Of a DNA stretch of 64,000 nucleotides, positions 47,301 through 61,152 are shown one piece after another. Location: the NCBI GenBank assembly GCA_950295325.1, contig OX485804.1, forward strand, positions 13,640,001 to 13,704,000, written 5' to 3'. The DNA comes from Polytrichum commune (Eukaryota > Streptophyta > Polytrichopsida > Polytrichales > Polytrichaceae). Position 1 is the stretch's first letter, and each line of letters starts with the position of its first letter. The translations under genes were made by a program, and so were the position numbers. The notes beneath the pieces were generated by a model that searched no databases, was not told the DNA's origin, and worked only from the letters and a program-made list of their open reading frames with translations.

Positions 47301-50300
47301 AGCTGGGATCACTTGTTCTTGCAGAGCTTGTAGATGCATGGCTATGGACTGTAGCCAGCAAACGAGGCCTGTTTGCAGCCGGTACAGACAACTCTGGTCC
47401 AGCCGCAGACTTGCGTCCCCAACTTGCAGCAGGGGTCCCTAGAGGTCCAACTTCCCACAATCCTGTGGAGGCTATTACAGCACATCGGATCTGGCTTGGT
47501 TTTCTCCTTGATCGATTTGAGGTTTGTGATAAGTCTGGAAGGAACCATATCTACTTGCTGTTCCTGGGAGAGGGGTGGAGGATATTCTAGTTGTACTCTA
47601 ATTATCCTCCTTATATTCTATGTGACTGTTTATATTTACTACCTTCGTATTCCTTGGAAAATTGTGCAGGTTGTGAGGCACGCAGGAAGTGATGAATTGC
47701 TATTAATGGTCCGCATGATGCAAGGATCAATGCAAGCACCATCACAGTTCTCATCTCATCCTGCAGCTGCTGGGACATTTTTCACTCTATTGTTTCTAGG
47801 CTTGAAATTATGCGATTGCCTTCTTCAAACTGGCCATCGGACTGGAACCTTTGGGGCGAACTTGCTCTGTGACCGAATCTACAGGTACCTGTAGTGGTTC
47901 AACCCTGTTGCAGTTTGGCAAGAAGGCATAGGTATCCTGGTCAATATAATCCTAAGGACAATCTATTGATGATGCTCCCCATGATATTATTGTTGGGTTT
48001 GATTCTCTTCTCCAAGAAGTTGATTATGAGAACAGCAGAATAATGTAAATCACTTAGTTCATTGGATTTTAGGTCAGGAATGGGTTGAGAATGGGTTTAG
48101 AAACAGAAGCTTGCAAATTTGGTACTCATAAGTAAACTGTTGGATGACATCAGAGCTGCATTTGCTTGGTTTTCGGTGGAGCCTGGGTGGTTTCAAACAG
48201 AAACACAGGGTCTAGCTCAATCTGAAGCACAAGCTGTATCTGCTTTTGCTCATTTTCTTTCACAGAGGACAATTGAGAATTCTGCTCGAGAGGAACCTCC
48301 ACCACATAGACGCCACTCCAGAAGTGGACCTTTGCCTCCTGCAAACAACACAACACAACCACAGGTGGTATTTCTGTTGTGAAGTGCTTGCTGTCTTCTC
48401 TTGCCTGATATTTATAATGATGTATTACCTTGGCACCAGATTGTTTCAGAAGGGGGCCTCTAGCTGCATAGCTGGAATTGATTTACTTTTTCAAAACCTC
48501 TCAAGGCACACATGTATGAACTTTTCAATCCATCACACACAAGGATGTAAGCTTTTAAGAATCACCTTACTGAGCTCAAATATGACTACTAGTCATTAAT
48601 ACCTCAACTAACCAGTAGTCATCTGTCAATGCTTGAATCAGTTGGATAATCATCCAGTTTGGGGAAAGGCAAATAGTGATTCAGCGGTGCGAGAGAGGAG
48701 GAGGCTTCTGCTGATTCTATGCCAGCATGAGGCAGACAGGCTGGAGACATGGGCCTATCCACTCAGGTATTCTTCATACTTTCTGTAGTGATTCGAGGAC
48801 TCCAAAGTGAATATGGTAAGTATTCATTCACTTCGGTGCAGTGAGAATGATGCTGTTTGTGTACTAATTTTTGTTGTAGATGTGGTCATATTAACATTGC
48901 ATAGTATGTATATATTCATCCAATTTTAGTATATCATAGTAGTCTATTGCATGCTCAATATGTTTGTTTCATCTCAATCTTACAGTGAATGGAATTTGAT
49001 AACAAACCGAAACATAATAGTCCTGGTGAAGTGGTGAAATACTTCTAGACATTTGGAAAATTGGTTAAGGACCAGATTGGTATTTTTAAAATGTAGAGAA
49101 TTATACAATATTGTGACTTTTCTAATGTAGATGCATTTGGTCAGGGTCAATTAATAGTTATTGGGAATATATTGTTGATCAGATACTAATGGAAGACAAA
49201 TGGTTGGCATGGACTATATTAAAAATTATGAGGGAAGTCTCATGATATCCATTTAACAAGAGACTCAGAATATTTTAATATCTCATTTTGGCCATTTTCC
49301 TTCTCACCCATTGTAGACTTGTAACTTATGAGGATATTTACAAACTAGAGAAGATTTACAACGAGGGATTCAACTTAATAGTCTTTCTAAACCCCACTAC
49401 CTTGGTTTTGTGATACTGAAAGTCTCAAGTTCTTGACCTCTGATCAATTCACAGGGATCACATGCAACTTCGATATAAGTCCAATTCTGAGCGATGGGGA
49501 GATCATGTGGCAACAGCATGGTCTATTGACCCATGCATTGCACTAGCGCTTGTAGCGAGGTTTCCTGGTGCTGTTTCTTTGAAGACTGAAGTTGCCTCAT
49601 TGGTCAAGGTCTGGTTGCTTCTTTCGTTCCACACCGCTCTACTGTAGGATTGTCAACTTTTTCTGTTTGGTCCAAACTTTTAGCCAGTATTTTCGTCAAA
49701 GTTGACATTGGACAGCGGTTGTATTTTTAATATTGCTTTGATGTCCATGGCATGCATAGGGCTACTTTCAGATTGTTGTCAAGTCTTTCTTTCCATTTCA
49801 TGGTTTTTGAGGAAGTTGATAAACATCATTATCCTGGAATCTTTGTGTTATCTGCGAGGAGTAGTGGGAAGTGTGTACTTATTTGGAGTTTCACGAACAA
49901 AGAGATTGTGGTTGAAGCAGTTTCTGGATACGGTTCAGACCTAATTCAGTCATTATTATATTAAGCTTCTACGTTAATCCTGGATCTATGCAGAAACATA
50001 TTTCAGACCTCACAAACATACCAGAGGCACTTGGGTATGTGGTAACACCTGCGGCTGTAGAAGAAGATTCTGAGTCTTTACAATGGCTTCCGCATTGGGC
50101 TCCCTGCTCCATCACTCGTGCTCTTGAGTTTTTGACTCCACCTTACAAGGGTCATCATCGAGTGATGGCTTATGTCCTCCGTGTAATGGAAACATATCCA
50201 CCTGAGCGAGTGACCTTCTTCATGCCCCAGCTTGTACAGGCCCTCCGCTATGATCACGGGGTAACACTTCTTACTGCCCTGTGGCTCTCAGATCCTCCAA

Positions 50301-53300
50301 GAGTAAAGTCTTGTATGTCCGGAATGAATTCTTCTCAGTTGATGAGTGAGGATTGTCACATAGTGGTTTCATGTGGTCACTGAATGTCTGAGCCTTCGCT
50401 CTTTCCCCAAGTACTTGGGCATGCTCTGGCTGCCTTTGGACTTAGTTAATTAATGGCAATCTTATCTAAATGTCTGGATGCTAGTGGAGGCCCAAACTTC
50501 TATTAGCACAATTTATCCTCAGGTATCTAGGGTGAGTATAAGTCTTAGGGAAGGATATGTTTCTGAATAATCATGAGGTCACATATTGCAGCAGAAGATC
50601 ATAAAATAATGCCCTTTTGGGATTTGCAAGGCCATATTCTTTCGTGTCTTGTGGAGGAGGTTTGCACTCTGGTTTCAATTGTCTGTTTCCCATGCATTGG
50701 ATAGTTATTAGCTTGCTCCTAGTGCCAATGAGAAGCTGGAGAGGTTTGACTAGATTACAGATGTGCACACAACCAATTTTTAAAGATAGCCCTGTGTTGA
50801 TCAAGTTTTAATCACCATGTTCTTGCTTGACATTATCATGATGGTCTTTGTTCAGGGGCTGGTAGAAGGGTACTTAATGGTTGCTGCTCAACGAAGCAAT
50901 CTATTTGCTCACATTTTAATTTGGCAACTTCAGGTAATTATCATCTGCAACATGAATTGAATCTTTCACGATTTCTGCCTACATACTAATGGAAAGAAGA
51001 CCTATTCCAGCTAAATTCAGATGGCTAGCTTTCATGGTGTGCACAATCTAGAACTTGAGTAACTTTATGGAGATTTACCTACACAAAGCAAGCTCCTCAA
51101 CCAGACTCCTCAATTGTTGGTTTCCATCTGTATGTCCTTGGTCAAGGACAAAGAGGAAGATACTATTTAGATGCCAGAGTTGGCACTTGTAAGCTCTCCA
51201 ATTTGAGGATCAGAGGTGCTTTTCACTTGAAATCAAAAGTCAAGAAAATAGTTGTGAATGAAGACTGAGCACATGATTTTGTGCTTCCGTTTGGGATGTT
51301 TCAGGATTGAGTCCCCTTCATTGGAAGTGAAGTTCTCCTTGATAAGATTCTGACCTTATTGGTAAATGCAGGGTGAGGAGGCCCCACCTGCAGAAGATGT
51401 GGGAAAGGAGAGTGTTAATATGAAGGTATTATGCATCTCTTGTTGACACTGATTTTTTTCAATGTTGGTGTCTTCGACTCTGGGCCCCTGTTAATGTAGA
51501 CAACATTGTGACATTGTGTATACATTTGTGGATGCAAACCATGTATGCCACTAAACATTCTAAGTAATGTGAGCATGGGTTTGGCCTTGCAGAACAATTT
51601 ATATGATATTGCTCCGAAAGTGAGGAAGCGGATCATTGATAGTTTCACCCCTGATGCTTTTACCTTATTTGATGAAGAATTTCGCTTCTTTGACAAAGTT
51701 ACCTCAATCTCTGGGGTTCTCTACCCGTTGCATAAAGACGCCCGTCGAGCAGGAATCCGCAGGTAGGAATCTTTTCCTTGTTATTTTATTTCCTTTCCAG
51801 ACAAATCTTGAGAGGATGCCAGATTGTTCAGAACAGTTCCATAAATTGAAACATCTTCAAAAGTACTTTTAGATGGACGATGAAAGAATGCACTCCATTC
51901 TACAGGGTCTCTGTGTGCCTTGGAATTGTTGCTAATGAAATGTGCTAAAAACATGCTGCTCTTCTAGACCTTAAATTGGTCATGGAGTTATGGATTACTG
52001 TCTATGCCAAAATGTAACATTAGCTAGTAAATTTGTCAACCTTGAAGATGTAACGGTCTCAGTAGGTTAATTTCTCCTTGTCAAGGTTGTGACCGTCTTT
52101 TCTCTAAGATTAACAAAATGCAGTCCTTGATTGGGATCTGATCATTAGATAGAAGCAGTTGTAAGTACAATCTAAACATCACCCACCCTACAGGGAGCTG
52201 GAGAAGATACATGTGGAGGGTGATCAGTTGTATTTGCCTACTGATCCAACTAAGCTGGTGAAGGGCATTGAGCTAGATAGTGGCATTCCCCTGCAATCAG
52301 CAGCCAAGGTTCCAATCATGATCACTTTTGATGTGGTGGACAAGGATGGGGATCCCAACGATCTGAAATTGCAGGCTTGCATATTTAAGGTTAGTAAGTG
52401 CTCGATGATCTTTGTGTTGGGCCTATTTTGCAATTTGCCTAGATCTGCTTGACCCGGTAAGGCATTTTGTACTGACGATCACGATGGATGGATCAAAAGT
52501 ATATGTTTGGGCTGATGTATATTCGTGGGGCATTGTGCAGGTAGGAGATGATTGTCGCCAAGATGTGCTGGCACTCCAGGTCATAGCTCTGTTGAAGGAT
52601 ATTTGGAAAGCAGTGGGCGTCAATCTCTACCTTTTTCCATATGGAGTACTTCCAACTGGTTACGGCAGGGGTATCATTGAGGTAAAGTGCCTTGTCTTTG
52701 GTATGTTCTTGTGATCCACAAGAAACTGGAACATATCAGCTGCATAAAAGTTGAACATGTGGCAAATCTCCAGCTTTAGATGCTTGTGGCATGGTACAAG
52801 TACCAATAGCAGAAAAAAAATGAAAAGTGTGCCTGTTTGGCACCGTGCACGAGTTTGACAAAGTTTGTCATGAGGTTTGTGTGGGGATTCTTGACAAGGC
52901 AATTCAATTACACACTAGGCCAAAACGAGAACCTTAGTGAAGTAGTCTGCAAAAATTAACGCTGATTGCTGTGGGTGCAGGTTGTGCCAAACTCCCGAAG
53001 TAGAAACCAAATGGGGGAGATGACAGATGGTGGTTTGTATGAGCTTTATCAACAAGAGTATGGCCCAGTGGGATCTGTTGGTTTTGAGACAGCCCGCGAC
53101 AATTTCATTGTTAGCAGTGCTGGTTATGCTGTTGCTAGCCTTGTGCTGCAACCTAAAGATCGACATAATGGCAACCTTCTCTTTGACAAGTGCTTTCCAT
53201 ACTCTTGCCTTCTCACATGACCGGTGGATGTTCATATATTGGGGATAAGTGTTTTGCTTGAGTTGTTGGTGACTCCTTCTGCATGGTTGTATTTGTGTTC

Positions 53301-53982
53301 TGCATAGAACATGTGCATCTTGTGTGTATCACACAAATTTGTTCTTGTTTCAGGCCTTGGCATACAAGCACACTGACATAAATTTGGGTTTCCATGTTGT
53401 TAACAGCGAGGGCAGGCTTGTACACATAGACTTTGGGTTCATACTAGAAACCTCTCCAGGAGGTAACATGCGCTTTGAGAATGCACAATTCAAGCTGAGT
53501 CACGAAATGACTCAGCTCCTTGATCCCTCGGGAGTCATGAAAAGTGAAACTTGGAACCGGTTTGTCAGGTATACATTCCTTCCCTGTTGTGGCCTGTGAT
53601 TTGAGTGACTGAATTAAGTTGGACAATGATAAGCATGTGCTCCTCACAATAGTAACACATGTACAGTTTCCTTTCTTTCATCAATTTACATAAATGCGAG
53701 TATTGGGCTTGGGTGGATGGCAGTTTGTGCGTGAAGGGTTACTTGGCGGCAAGGAATCATATGGATGGGATTGTGAACACAGTCCTTCTCATGGTAGACA
53801 GTGGGCTGCCATGTTTTAGTCGAGGTGACCCGATCGGCAACTTGCGGAAGCGTTTCCATCCCGAGATGAGTGAACGAGAGGCTGCCAATTTTATGATGAA
53901 GACGTGCGCAGATGCCTACAACAAATGGAGCACTGCTGGCTACGATCTGATCCAATACATCCAGCAGGGCATCGAGAGATAA
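38385..53982 (+). CDS. PI4KA1: Phosphatidylinositol 4-kinase alpha
   Basis: It phosphorylates phosphatidylinositol to PI4P, in plants mainly at the plasma membrane as part of a kinase-scaffold complex. My in-phase model has 26 exons: 38385-39491, 40861-41226, 41756-41908, 42421-42591, 42704-42862, 43063-43190, 43534-43837, 44246-44414, 44826-45043, 45386-45544, 45740-45919, 46531-47034, 47162-47521, 47670-47884, 48154-48364, 48642-48766, 49455-49608, 49994-50260, 50856-50933, 51372-51425, 51593-51762, 52194-52389, 52541-52681, 52981-53189, 53407-53568 and 53724-53982. This gives 2072 residues, close to the Arabidopsis enzyme (about 2030). The N-terminal two-thirds is helical scaffold, with a poly-Ala run from GCT repeats near 46655. 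The lipid-kinase catalytic loop [12 protein letters not shown] spans exons 24/25 and the metal-binding HIDFGF is in exon 25; the C-terminal [10 protein letters not shown] and [12 protein letters not shown] are typical. The start could also be the internal Met7. Intron 1 appears to use a GC donor (AAG^GCATGC). No lesion was seen. Confidence 0.95.
39500..40010 (+). repeat. Diverged tandem duplication in PI4K intron 1
   Basis: Two blocks about 300 bp apart share TCAGTTCTCAAGTT, GCGAGGG/GTGAGGG, GAGTTTTGAGA/AAGTTTGAGA, AACAGATATACATCCT and AGTCTCGAA/AGTCTCAAA in the same order, near 39520-39690 and 39805-39980. It is noncoding. Confidence 0.65.
40066..40286. mobile_element. MITE in PI4K intron 1
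   Basis: The inverted arms 40066-40108 and 40244-40286 match over about 40 bp (ACACTGATTATCCCAA, TAGTGTGTGTTAC, GGAGT) with only a few transitions. The CACTG...CAGTG ends are flanked by TA on both sides, suggesting a Tc1/mariner (Stowaway-like) MITE of about 217 bp. Related ends occur at 37617 and 61387-61768. Confidence 0.8.
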
Positions 53983-55791
53983 GTGAGGGAATCAGTTTCT
54001 CCTCCCCAATTTACAGTAGGAATCAGCTGGGATGCTAACATACATGATTTTTTTGTAGAGACGCCAATAAATCTGAACACCATTTCATGGTCCTCAGAAC
54101 TGTAGATATGCCATGTCTTTAGTTTACAGGTATCCACCAGTGGTAGCCCATTCATTGTATAACCCCTCCATTGTTCAACTGTACCATAGTCTGTGAGCAC
54201 ATTGATTCAAGGGTTGGAGAGAATTTCGTATATTGAGTTGTTTTTCTATGAGGCAGTTGCCTCAGTTGTCTTATTATTTGTATCAACATGGAGTGCTTCA
54301 AATCAAATGAATGTCATTTTCATGTGACTAAAATCATATTGATCGTCTTGATATCCATATCATGAGTTCTAGACATTGCCTATGGGTTTTGCTACAGTGT
54401 AAGCAAACACTTTTGTAAAGAGAAGTTAAATTGAGAGTTTCTGTGTCGATTGCAGTTGATGTATGCTCTATTCACCAGTCCATTGTAGAGACTTGGAGGT
54501 TGTAAAGGAGGAAGTCCGAAAAATGATGCTAAGGTAAGCTATCCTAACAGTCACTTATCACCTATATTTGAGAGGTGCGTGGTAAGGGGCAGATGTTAAA
54601 TCCTGTCTTTGCAGGGGCGGGTCTCCAGCTTGGATGAAGGCCAGGACCAGCTGCCTGCAAGCCTCAGGCCTTCTCCAGAAAACAGAACTCAACCAACCGA
54701 AAAACTATGTCCACATCTGCCCAACTTAAAGAAATGAATTGTACTTGCAATCTTGAATGGCCGTTTGACCACAAATCCCATATGGAGTGCATATTGAATG
54801 CCCAAAATCTAATGTATGTCCACTTTCATTCAATCAGAAATTTAGTGTACTCTTTGTCTAGTGGAAGTAGGACCGAGTCATCCATGTAGTGATCAACATT
54901 GGAGAGTTGGAAGCACATGGTAACCAAAGTCAAAGTGTCGCCTGTCGCTCAACATGCACCTTGACTCAGCAAGTGTACACAAAATAAGGTATGCTGCTCT
55001 ATTAAAGAGGACTCCAACTTGAGCAATTGTTGCTATTTATGTAATTTGGCACCTGGCATGAAATGTCTCGCTCAACTAGAGAAACCGAACAAACATCTGC
55101 TACGATTGTTTTAGATTTAATTTATCATTTCTGAATTTGTTATGATAGATTTCAAAAGGTCTCACTTTAGAATTGAACAACTCTTACCATAGAATCAAGT
55201 CTTGTCTATCTATTACCTCTAAGTTTATCTTCACACAATCATCATGTGTTTGGAAACCGACACCTAATGAGTTAAATACCCTCACCAAGTGTCCTATATC
55301 CGACACTCTAGTCAACCAATCATAGCAAAGAAATAGGAAGGAATAAGTTGTTTTTGAAAACACATTTACCTTGACATAATTGGATACAGTGTGGTCTTAT
55401 GATTGGTACTTGCCTCTCCTATTGTAAGTGCTTCCAAATTTCCTTCATGGGGATGGGGTCCACCTAACTCTGACACCACCCCTCCCTCATTAGTTCCTTG
55501 CATTGGGAGCTTTGGGAACCCTAAGACCTTATTTTGGGAATTTGTTCCCTAGAGCTCGAAGAGAAGGCCACCCCCTCAGTAATAGAACAACCGACCTTCT
55601 ATTGAACACTGGAGAAAATGTAATGGAGGGTGGCTTAGCTTGCAGGTGGGGATTTAGAGATAATGTCCATTTAAAGCTTGGATGTCCATCCATGCCTGTA
55701 CTAACAAGGGACGCAACCCTCAAGTAACTTAAATACAAACACTTTGCCAGCAAAGCTAGAGGGACAAATGCGAAGAATGGGAAACCAAAGC
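53983..55791. other. PI4K 3' region and intergenic DNA
   Basis: The first 300-400 bp probably hold the kinase 3' untranslated region. The rest has only short frames without domains and no clear repeats. Confidence 0.45.
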
Positions 55792-56482
55792 AGTGATCAG
55801 GAAGATTTTTGGGCATAATCGGTTGAGATAATCGGTTTACATGTTGACATCCTCCGGTTTTCCTTTATTTAATTAGGGTATATTCTAGAGATTCCTCTAA
55901 AATGATCAATAATTTTCCTGCAGTCTTGATGAACTTCAACCGGTTCTCCCCGATCATTGAACCAAAGTCCCAATGTACACTTGGAATCGGCAACACATGA
56001 GACATTATGATGTTGAAAACTGTAAGGTTTCCGAGTGTGCACCTTTCAAACCAAGACCAATAATACTAGGAGGGCAAATCTGGAGTAAATACAGACACTT
56101 TGGCCAGCGTGGGTGTTGCTGTAGAGGTAGAATCGGTAACCTAGAGTGACCAAGTCCACATCTTCCTTGATTATTAAGTTCTCGAGCTGGACTTGGCCAA
56201 CCACGATCCTTTTGAGGAAACCGCCTTCTTCTTCTTCTTCTTCCTCTCCACCATAGCCAATGATCGGGGAGAACTGACAGTTAGTTACAAATAAACCAGT
56301 TGAGTTTGAGAAATAACCAGTTGAAGTTCAAGACTGTAGGAAAATTACGAATCATTGTAGAGGGATTTATAGAATATACCCCAATTTAATAAAGGAAAAC
56401 CGGAGGATGTCAACATGTAACCGGTTGGACTTGCAAACACTAGGATCTCAACTGGTTATGCCTAAAAATCTCCCCGATCACT
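55792..56482. mobile_element. 0.7-kb element with inverted repeats of about 190 bp
   Basis: Both ends read inward AGTGATC, AGATTTTT, GGCATAA and GTTGAGAT, then ACATGTTGACATCCTCCGG, TTTTCCTTTATT, GGGTATATTCTA, TAATTTTCCT, CAGTCTTGA and ACTTCAAC. The arms differ by scattered substitutions and one insertion. An internal copy of GATCGGGGAGAACT also recurs. A (CTT)n microsatellite lies near 56225. It is non-coding, probably a non-autonomous foldback-type element; one arm also occurs at 36035. Confidence 0.75.
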
Positions 56483-59207
56483 TACCATAGCCACCTTTCT
56501 ATCCTCTTGTTGGCTCTTGTTCACCACCTTGGCTCTCACGATCAACCGACTCCCATAACTTATAGGTTCTTGTTGATGGTCGCTCGTGGCTTTCGACGGT
56601 AGTGATGTTCCGGTGATGCTTGGGGTCATTGAGCGTTGATTTACTATTCTTTGGGCTTCCCCGGCATTCTTGGATGCTATGTGTGATTCCATTCCGCAAC
56701 GATGAACAAAGGGTATGTAACCGTTAGAAATATTGCTTGGTTTGATCATTTTGTGTGCAGCTTATGATGATTCTACCAAGAACTAGCAATTCGTTTGTTT
56801 CTTTGCTTGCTTTGTTTGTTTCTTTGAGACACGTGAATAGCCAGCCATTTGAAGTAGGTATTTGTCATGCAGAGAGGAGCGTAAATAGGAGCTAATCTAC
56901 TTCACTTGTAGGTTGCTTCCTGTTTACTTGCGCTCCTCTTTGTGGATCAAATTTTGTTGGTGGTTGTTTGTTGAAGAAACTAGGTTACTTTTCTTGTTGA
57001 GTTGGGCATACACTCAACAATTTCAGGAGCAATCAAGAACTTAGTTGTATATGTAGTGTGGGATTAAAATTGGTGTGCCATGTTGATTAGAGTGGTCTTC
57101 ATGATTTGTCATGTAGCAGTAAGTGTCTATGCCCTCTCTAGTTGCCACCCAGTGACTACAACACAATTACTATTGGTCGACGACAAATAGTGTGGGCCAC
57201 CCTAACTTAAGCATTTAGTATGGTGTTACAGAGTAGGGACTCGTGCAACTCACTTAATAGCATGGCTCATGAAGATAGGGAGGTTGACTTCACATGCGAT
57301 TTGACCACAACACCAGTGTGATGGGTATGTATTGTCCTTTCAACTTTTCCTTTTCAACACAGTCATGTGCTTGGATGATTCGTGTAGGAATTCATGTCCA
57401 CCTTCTTGTTGGCTTCAAATTATTGCCACATTTGCGAACTATTGAATGACTTGCAAGAAGAACAATATAGTGCTACGTGATAAAGTTCATGAGTGGCATG
57501 TGCAGTCATCAAGTATTGCGAGTGTTTAGGAGCAAACTAATTATGTGAGGAGAATGGTGATAAGACTGTAAGGACAGTTTTCACCTCACCAAGAGACTGG
57601 AGTGAGATCATGGGAGGCCATTATTGAAATTTGATTAAACCATGCGAGATAAAAATATAGGGTACTCTTAACTCATTAGAGCAAAAATTTATACAAATTT
57701 TGAAATTACTATACCTTGGATGAAATGACACATACAATATTATATCTAAAATAAGGTAGGTGAAAAGTATAGGTAGTCTTTTATTTTTATTAATGAATTA
57801 GGGTTTGTAATATTTGGAGGAACAAAGAATTTATTTGAGGTTAAATAAATATCTTTGGAGTGGATGTGAAATTGCCTCAATTGACTAAAAGTCATCGAAT
57901 CTAGATGTTGGCTATAGATGAACCTTTGAATTTATCAAAGGTTGACTTATTTGGCGTCAAAGGAAAGTCTCCTCGTGACAAATCTCACGTGAGGTGACCA
58001 ATGAGGTTTAGACCCCCCAACTTTTTATTTCCATTCCCATTATTTGTTATAACTTATAATATTATTTTCTATATTTTTGGTAAGGGCAACTTATAGGGGG
58101 ACTTAGAGCAAGGCATACTTAATAGGGTTTGAGGGGCCATGAAGAGGTTGATTGTTGAAGACTTGGGGAAGAATCAAGCTTGAGAGAGAAAAAAAAAAAA
58201 GGTTCCAACATGACCGAGCGCCACCAAGAAGATAGTAACTGGAAGCATTAACTCAGTGATGATTTGATCTTGTGTGCAAGCTTGGGGTGGTCACTGAGAG
58301 TTTCAAGATAGTGATGCAAGCATGTACTAGTCAATTTTATTTGCATATACTATTAATGTATTGTTGTCATTTTGTTATGGATTATCATCAATTTATGTCA
58401 AAACTCCAAGATTTTGATAGATGGTTTAGATGACAAACAACACAGAGTCTATAAAGTAATAGTACTAAGATCTAAGTAAATTTAGATAGAACAATCTCCA
58501 CAAAGTAATAATGTAGTAGGCTATGAATAAGCGCCCGACCTACTTGACTTGCAGTAATGATGTGGTACGTATTATGTCCCTACTACAACCAATTGCATGA
58601 TGAGATGTGTTCGTTAATGGAGAAAATGGTCATGCCATGACATGATGATGGATTTTGGACGATAATGTGCATCCTTGTCTCCAATCGGGAGTAGACATGT
58701 TAGCATAAATATCATGGGATGACCACTACGAGGCATCTGCAACTTGCCTTCTCTCAAATGGGCAAAGAAGAGGAATTATTGATATGGTAGTCTAAATTGT
58801 GAAGGATGAAGTCCTTGCAGCTGCAAACCACATATTAACTCCACACAACAAGATATTTAACACACTTCATAAGATCATTCAACACTGTATATTATGTCAC
58901 AAACATGTTTATCATATGAAGCAATATCTTATGCTCCCCAATCGACTATAGAGCATTAGAACTGGTCTAGAGGAATTTATAGAAACTAATCAACACATCA
59001 TTATATCCTTAAATTCAATATTTGATTTTGCTGAAGGTATTGTGTTGCATACAATAAAGCATTTCATGTGTGTTATACATGAAGGTGTAAATTATTATTT
59101 CTAGCTTTGGCTTTAATTTGTAGATAATTACGTGATCCTTCAAAATTCCTTCCCAATACAAAGTTCCTTTCAAACTATGATTCTATAATGTAGATTTCCT
59201 TGAAGGT
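56483..59207. other. Intergenic, nothing recognised
   Basis: AT-rich DNA with only short frames. A short A run lies near 58190. No RNA gene, repeat or domain can be supported. Confidence 0.45.
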
Positions 59208-60328
59208 ATGTGGCAACCATTACATCATGGACAACTCCTTGCTATTGATGGAGTGTTCAAAAATATCGATTCAATTGATACCAAAGAAAAATTTATTGAA
59301 TGCAAAATAGTGTTTGCATCTCAAAAACAAATTGAATCTTGGTGTAGAATGTATCAAGGTCCAATAAGTTCATGGCAATTTAGAACTTAGATCAAGCTTG
59401 GCAAATTTATATCGTTGTGTATGAAAATTAAGGCATTAATCCAAGATTGTAGTAGGGACAATTGGATCCGTGCATCATTATGGCAAATGAATAATGACGA
59501 AGAGTTTCATGAGTTACTTGAAGAGCTCACTTGTATTTCTAATACATTGTGTTAACAATTCCAAATATTAGGTATAACAACCCTTGACCTTCAAAAGACT
59601 ATAGAGTTCAATCCAATCAATACAACAAAAGTGAAGTAAGACCAAAGGCATTGGTCTATCAATTGTTGGAACATATTTCTGCAAGAAATCCTTGCAAGGT
59701 ATGCTTACAAGCAGTTGGTTTGTAAAATGGAAGGAGAAGGTGTTGAGTTGAATTGTCTTACATTTCCCACATACAGTTGGATTCCTCAACGATCAAACAA
59801 GTATACAAAACAAATTGCTTCCGCTTGGAATTGGCTATGAAGGTTTTTAAAGTGGTCGACATTGATTATGAGGATTTAGCATATGCAAATCTCAAGAAAG
59901 AAGTGGGCATCTTACCAGGGTTGAGTCATCCATGACAAATGGCAATATATAGCGATGGAGAAGATGGAGAGAATCTTGGAGTTGTAAGCATGAAGGACAA
60001 TGATTTGCAACAATCAAATTTTGTTGTTAATGAAATCACGTTCCAAATTGTAATTGGAATGCTCTATCATCACAACATGAATGTTGCACATCGTGATTTG
60101 AAGCCTGAAAATATCCTTGTGAACTCCTTGAATGATCCCATATTGACTTCAATGGTGTATGTGAAAGCTAAATTGATTGGCTTTGGAGTCTCCAAAATTG
60201 AAGGAAAAAATGTTTATGAAGAGCCAATAAAATGGAATCTAGGTTCTATTGGGTTTAAGGTACTAGAGACATCTCTAAGATTTGTGCCAGGTGTTAAATC
60301 CTTGTCATTGCACGTGTCAGGAAAGTGA
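59208..60328 (+). pseudogene. Protein kinase pseudogene
   Basis: Kinase landmarks appear in order: an AMKVF segment with the subdomain II lysine at 59840-59842, then HRDLKPENIL at 60089-60118 (catalytic loop intact), then LIGFGVSK, where Gly (codon 60179-60181) replaces the Asp of DFG. An in-frame TGA at 59933-59935 splits the lysine segment from the catalytic loop. A preceding frame (59208-59390) and broken frames to 59550 encode a helical segment (FIECKIVFASQKQ, HELLEELTCISNTLC) probably belonging to the same ancestral N terminus. The C lobe after about 60300 is missing. Loss of the metal-binding Asp, the nonsense codon and truncation indicate a dead copy. Confidence 0.75.
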
Positions 60329-61152
60329 GGCTACTTCACTTACTAAGTTACTGACCAAGAGGAAGGTAGGTGGGCAAACCATTGTTGAAACCCCACAGTG
60401 ACTTAACACTTAACTTCCCGAGCCTATGTAAGCGTTGTTTCGAGTGCATTCACTCAATATTGGTTGTGGAATTTTCATGAAGTTTTGAGGTTAAAATGGG
60501 ATTTATCCATAAGATCTTGAAACATGAGAGATGACCTATTTCAAGGGGGGAAATGGGCATGCATGACCCTTTTCTTTCTCAATTATAGCAAATGAAGGAA
60601 GTGATGTATAGGAAAATGTATAGACCTTTGACCAATCAAATTCACTTGGAAAATGAGCAGAATGTTTTTGTGATCCACTAGTTAGGAAACCTCAAAAGTT
60701 GAGCACCTCCACCATTCTCATGCCATAAATGTGCTAACCAGAATAGGTTAGCCACCTTGCAATTGGAGTATGTAAATTGTCTCATATTTCTAACCACATA
60801 TATGCAAATAATTCCTTAAAAACCAAAGAGTGTTGTAACATTAAACTAAACGGTGGATGTGAGCACAAAGGTCATTTATAAATGAACATAAACAATAATT
60901 TCACTTTTATCAAGATACAAATCTTTGATGTTCATGCAAAGTTTGTATTGAAGTGGCAGACATGGATTGGAATCATCACCCCTACATGAGCTCCCAACAC
61001 AACAAAAACATAAGCACTGCTCATTTTGACATTTTTTTTTTTGAACACATTCCAATCATCTTCAAATTGGATAGGTCATGAGTTTATGGGTTGATATCCA
61101 TGTTGGCTTGATGTTCATAGTAATTTGATTGCAGATTAATGTAGGGAAGAAA
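60329..61152. other. Intergenic, nothing recognised
   Basis: AT-rich DNA without supported features. Confidence 0.45.
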
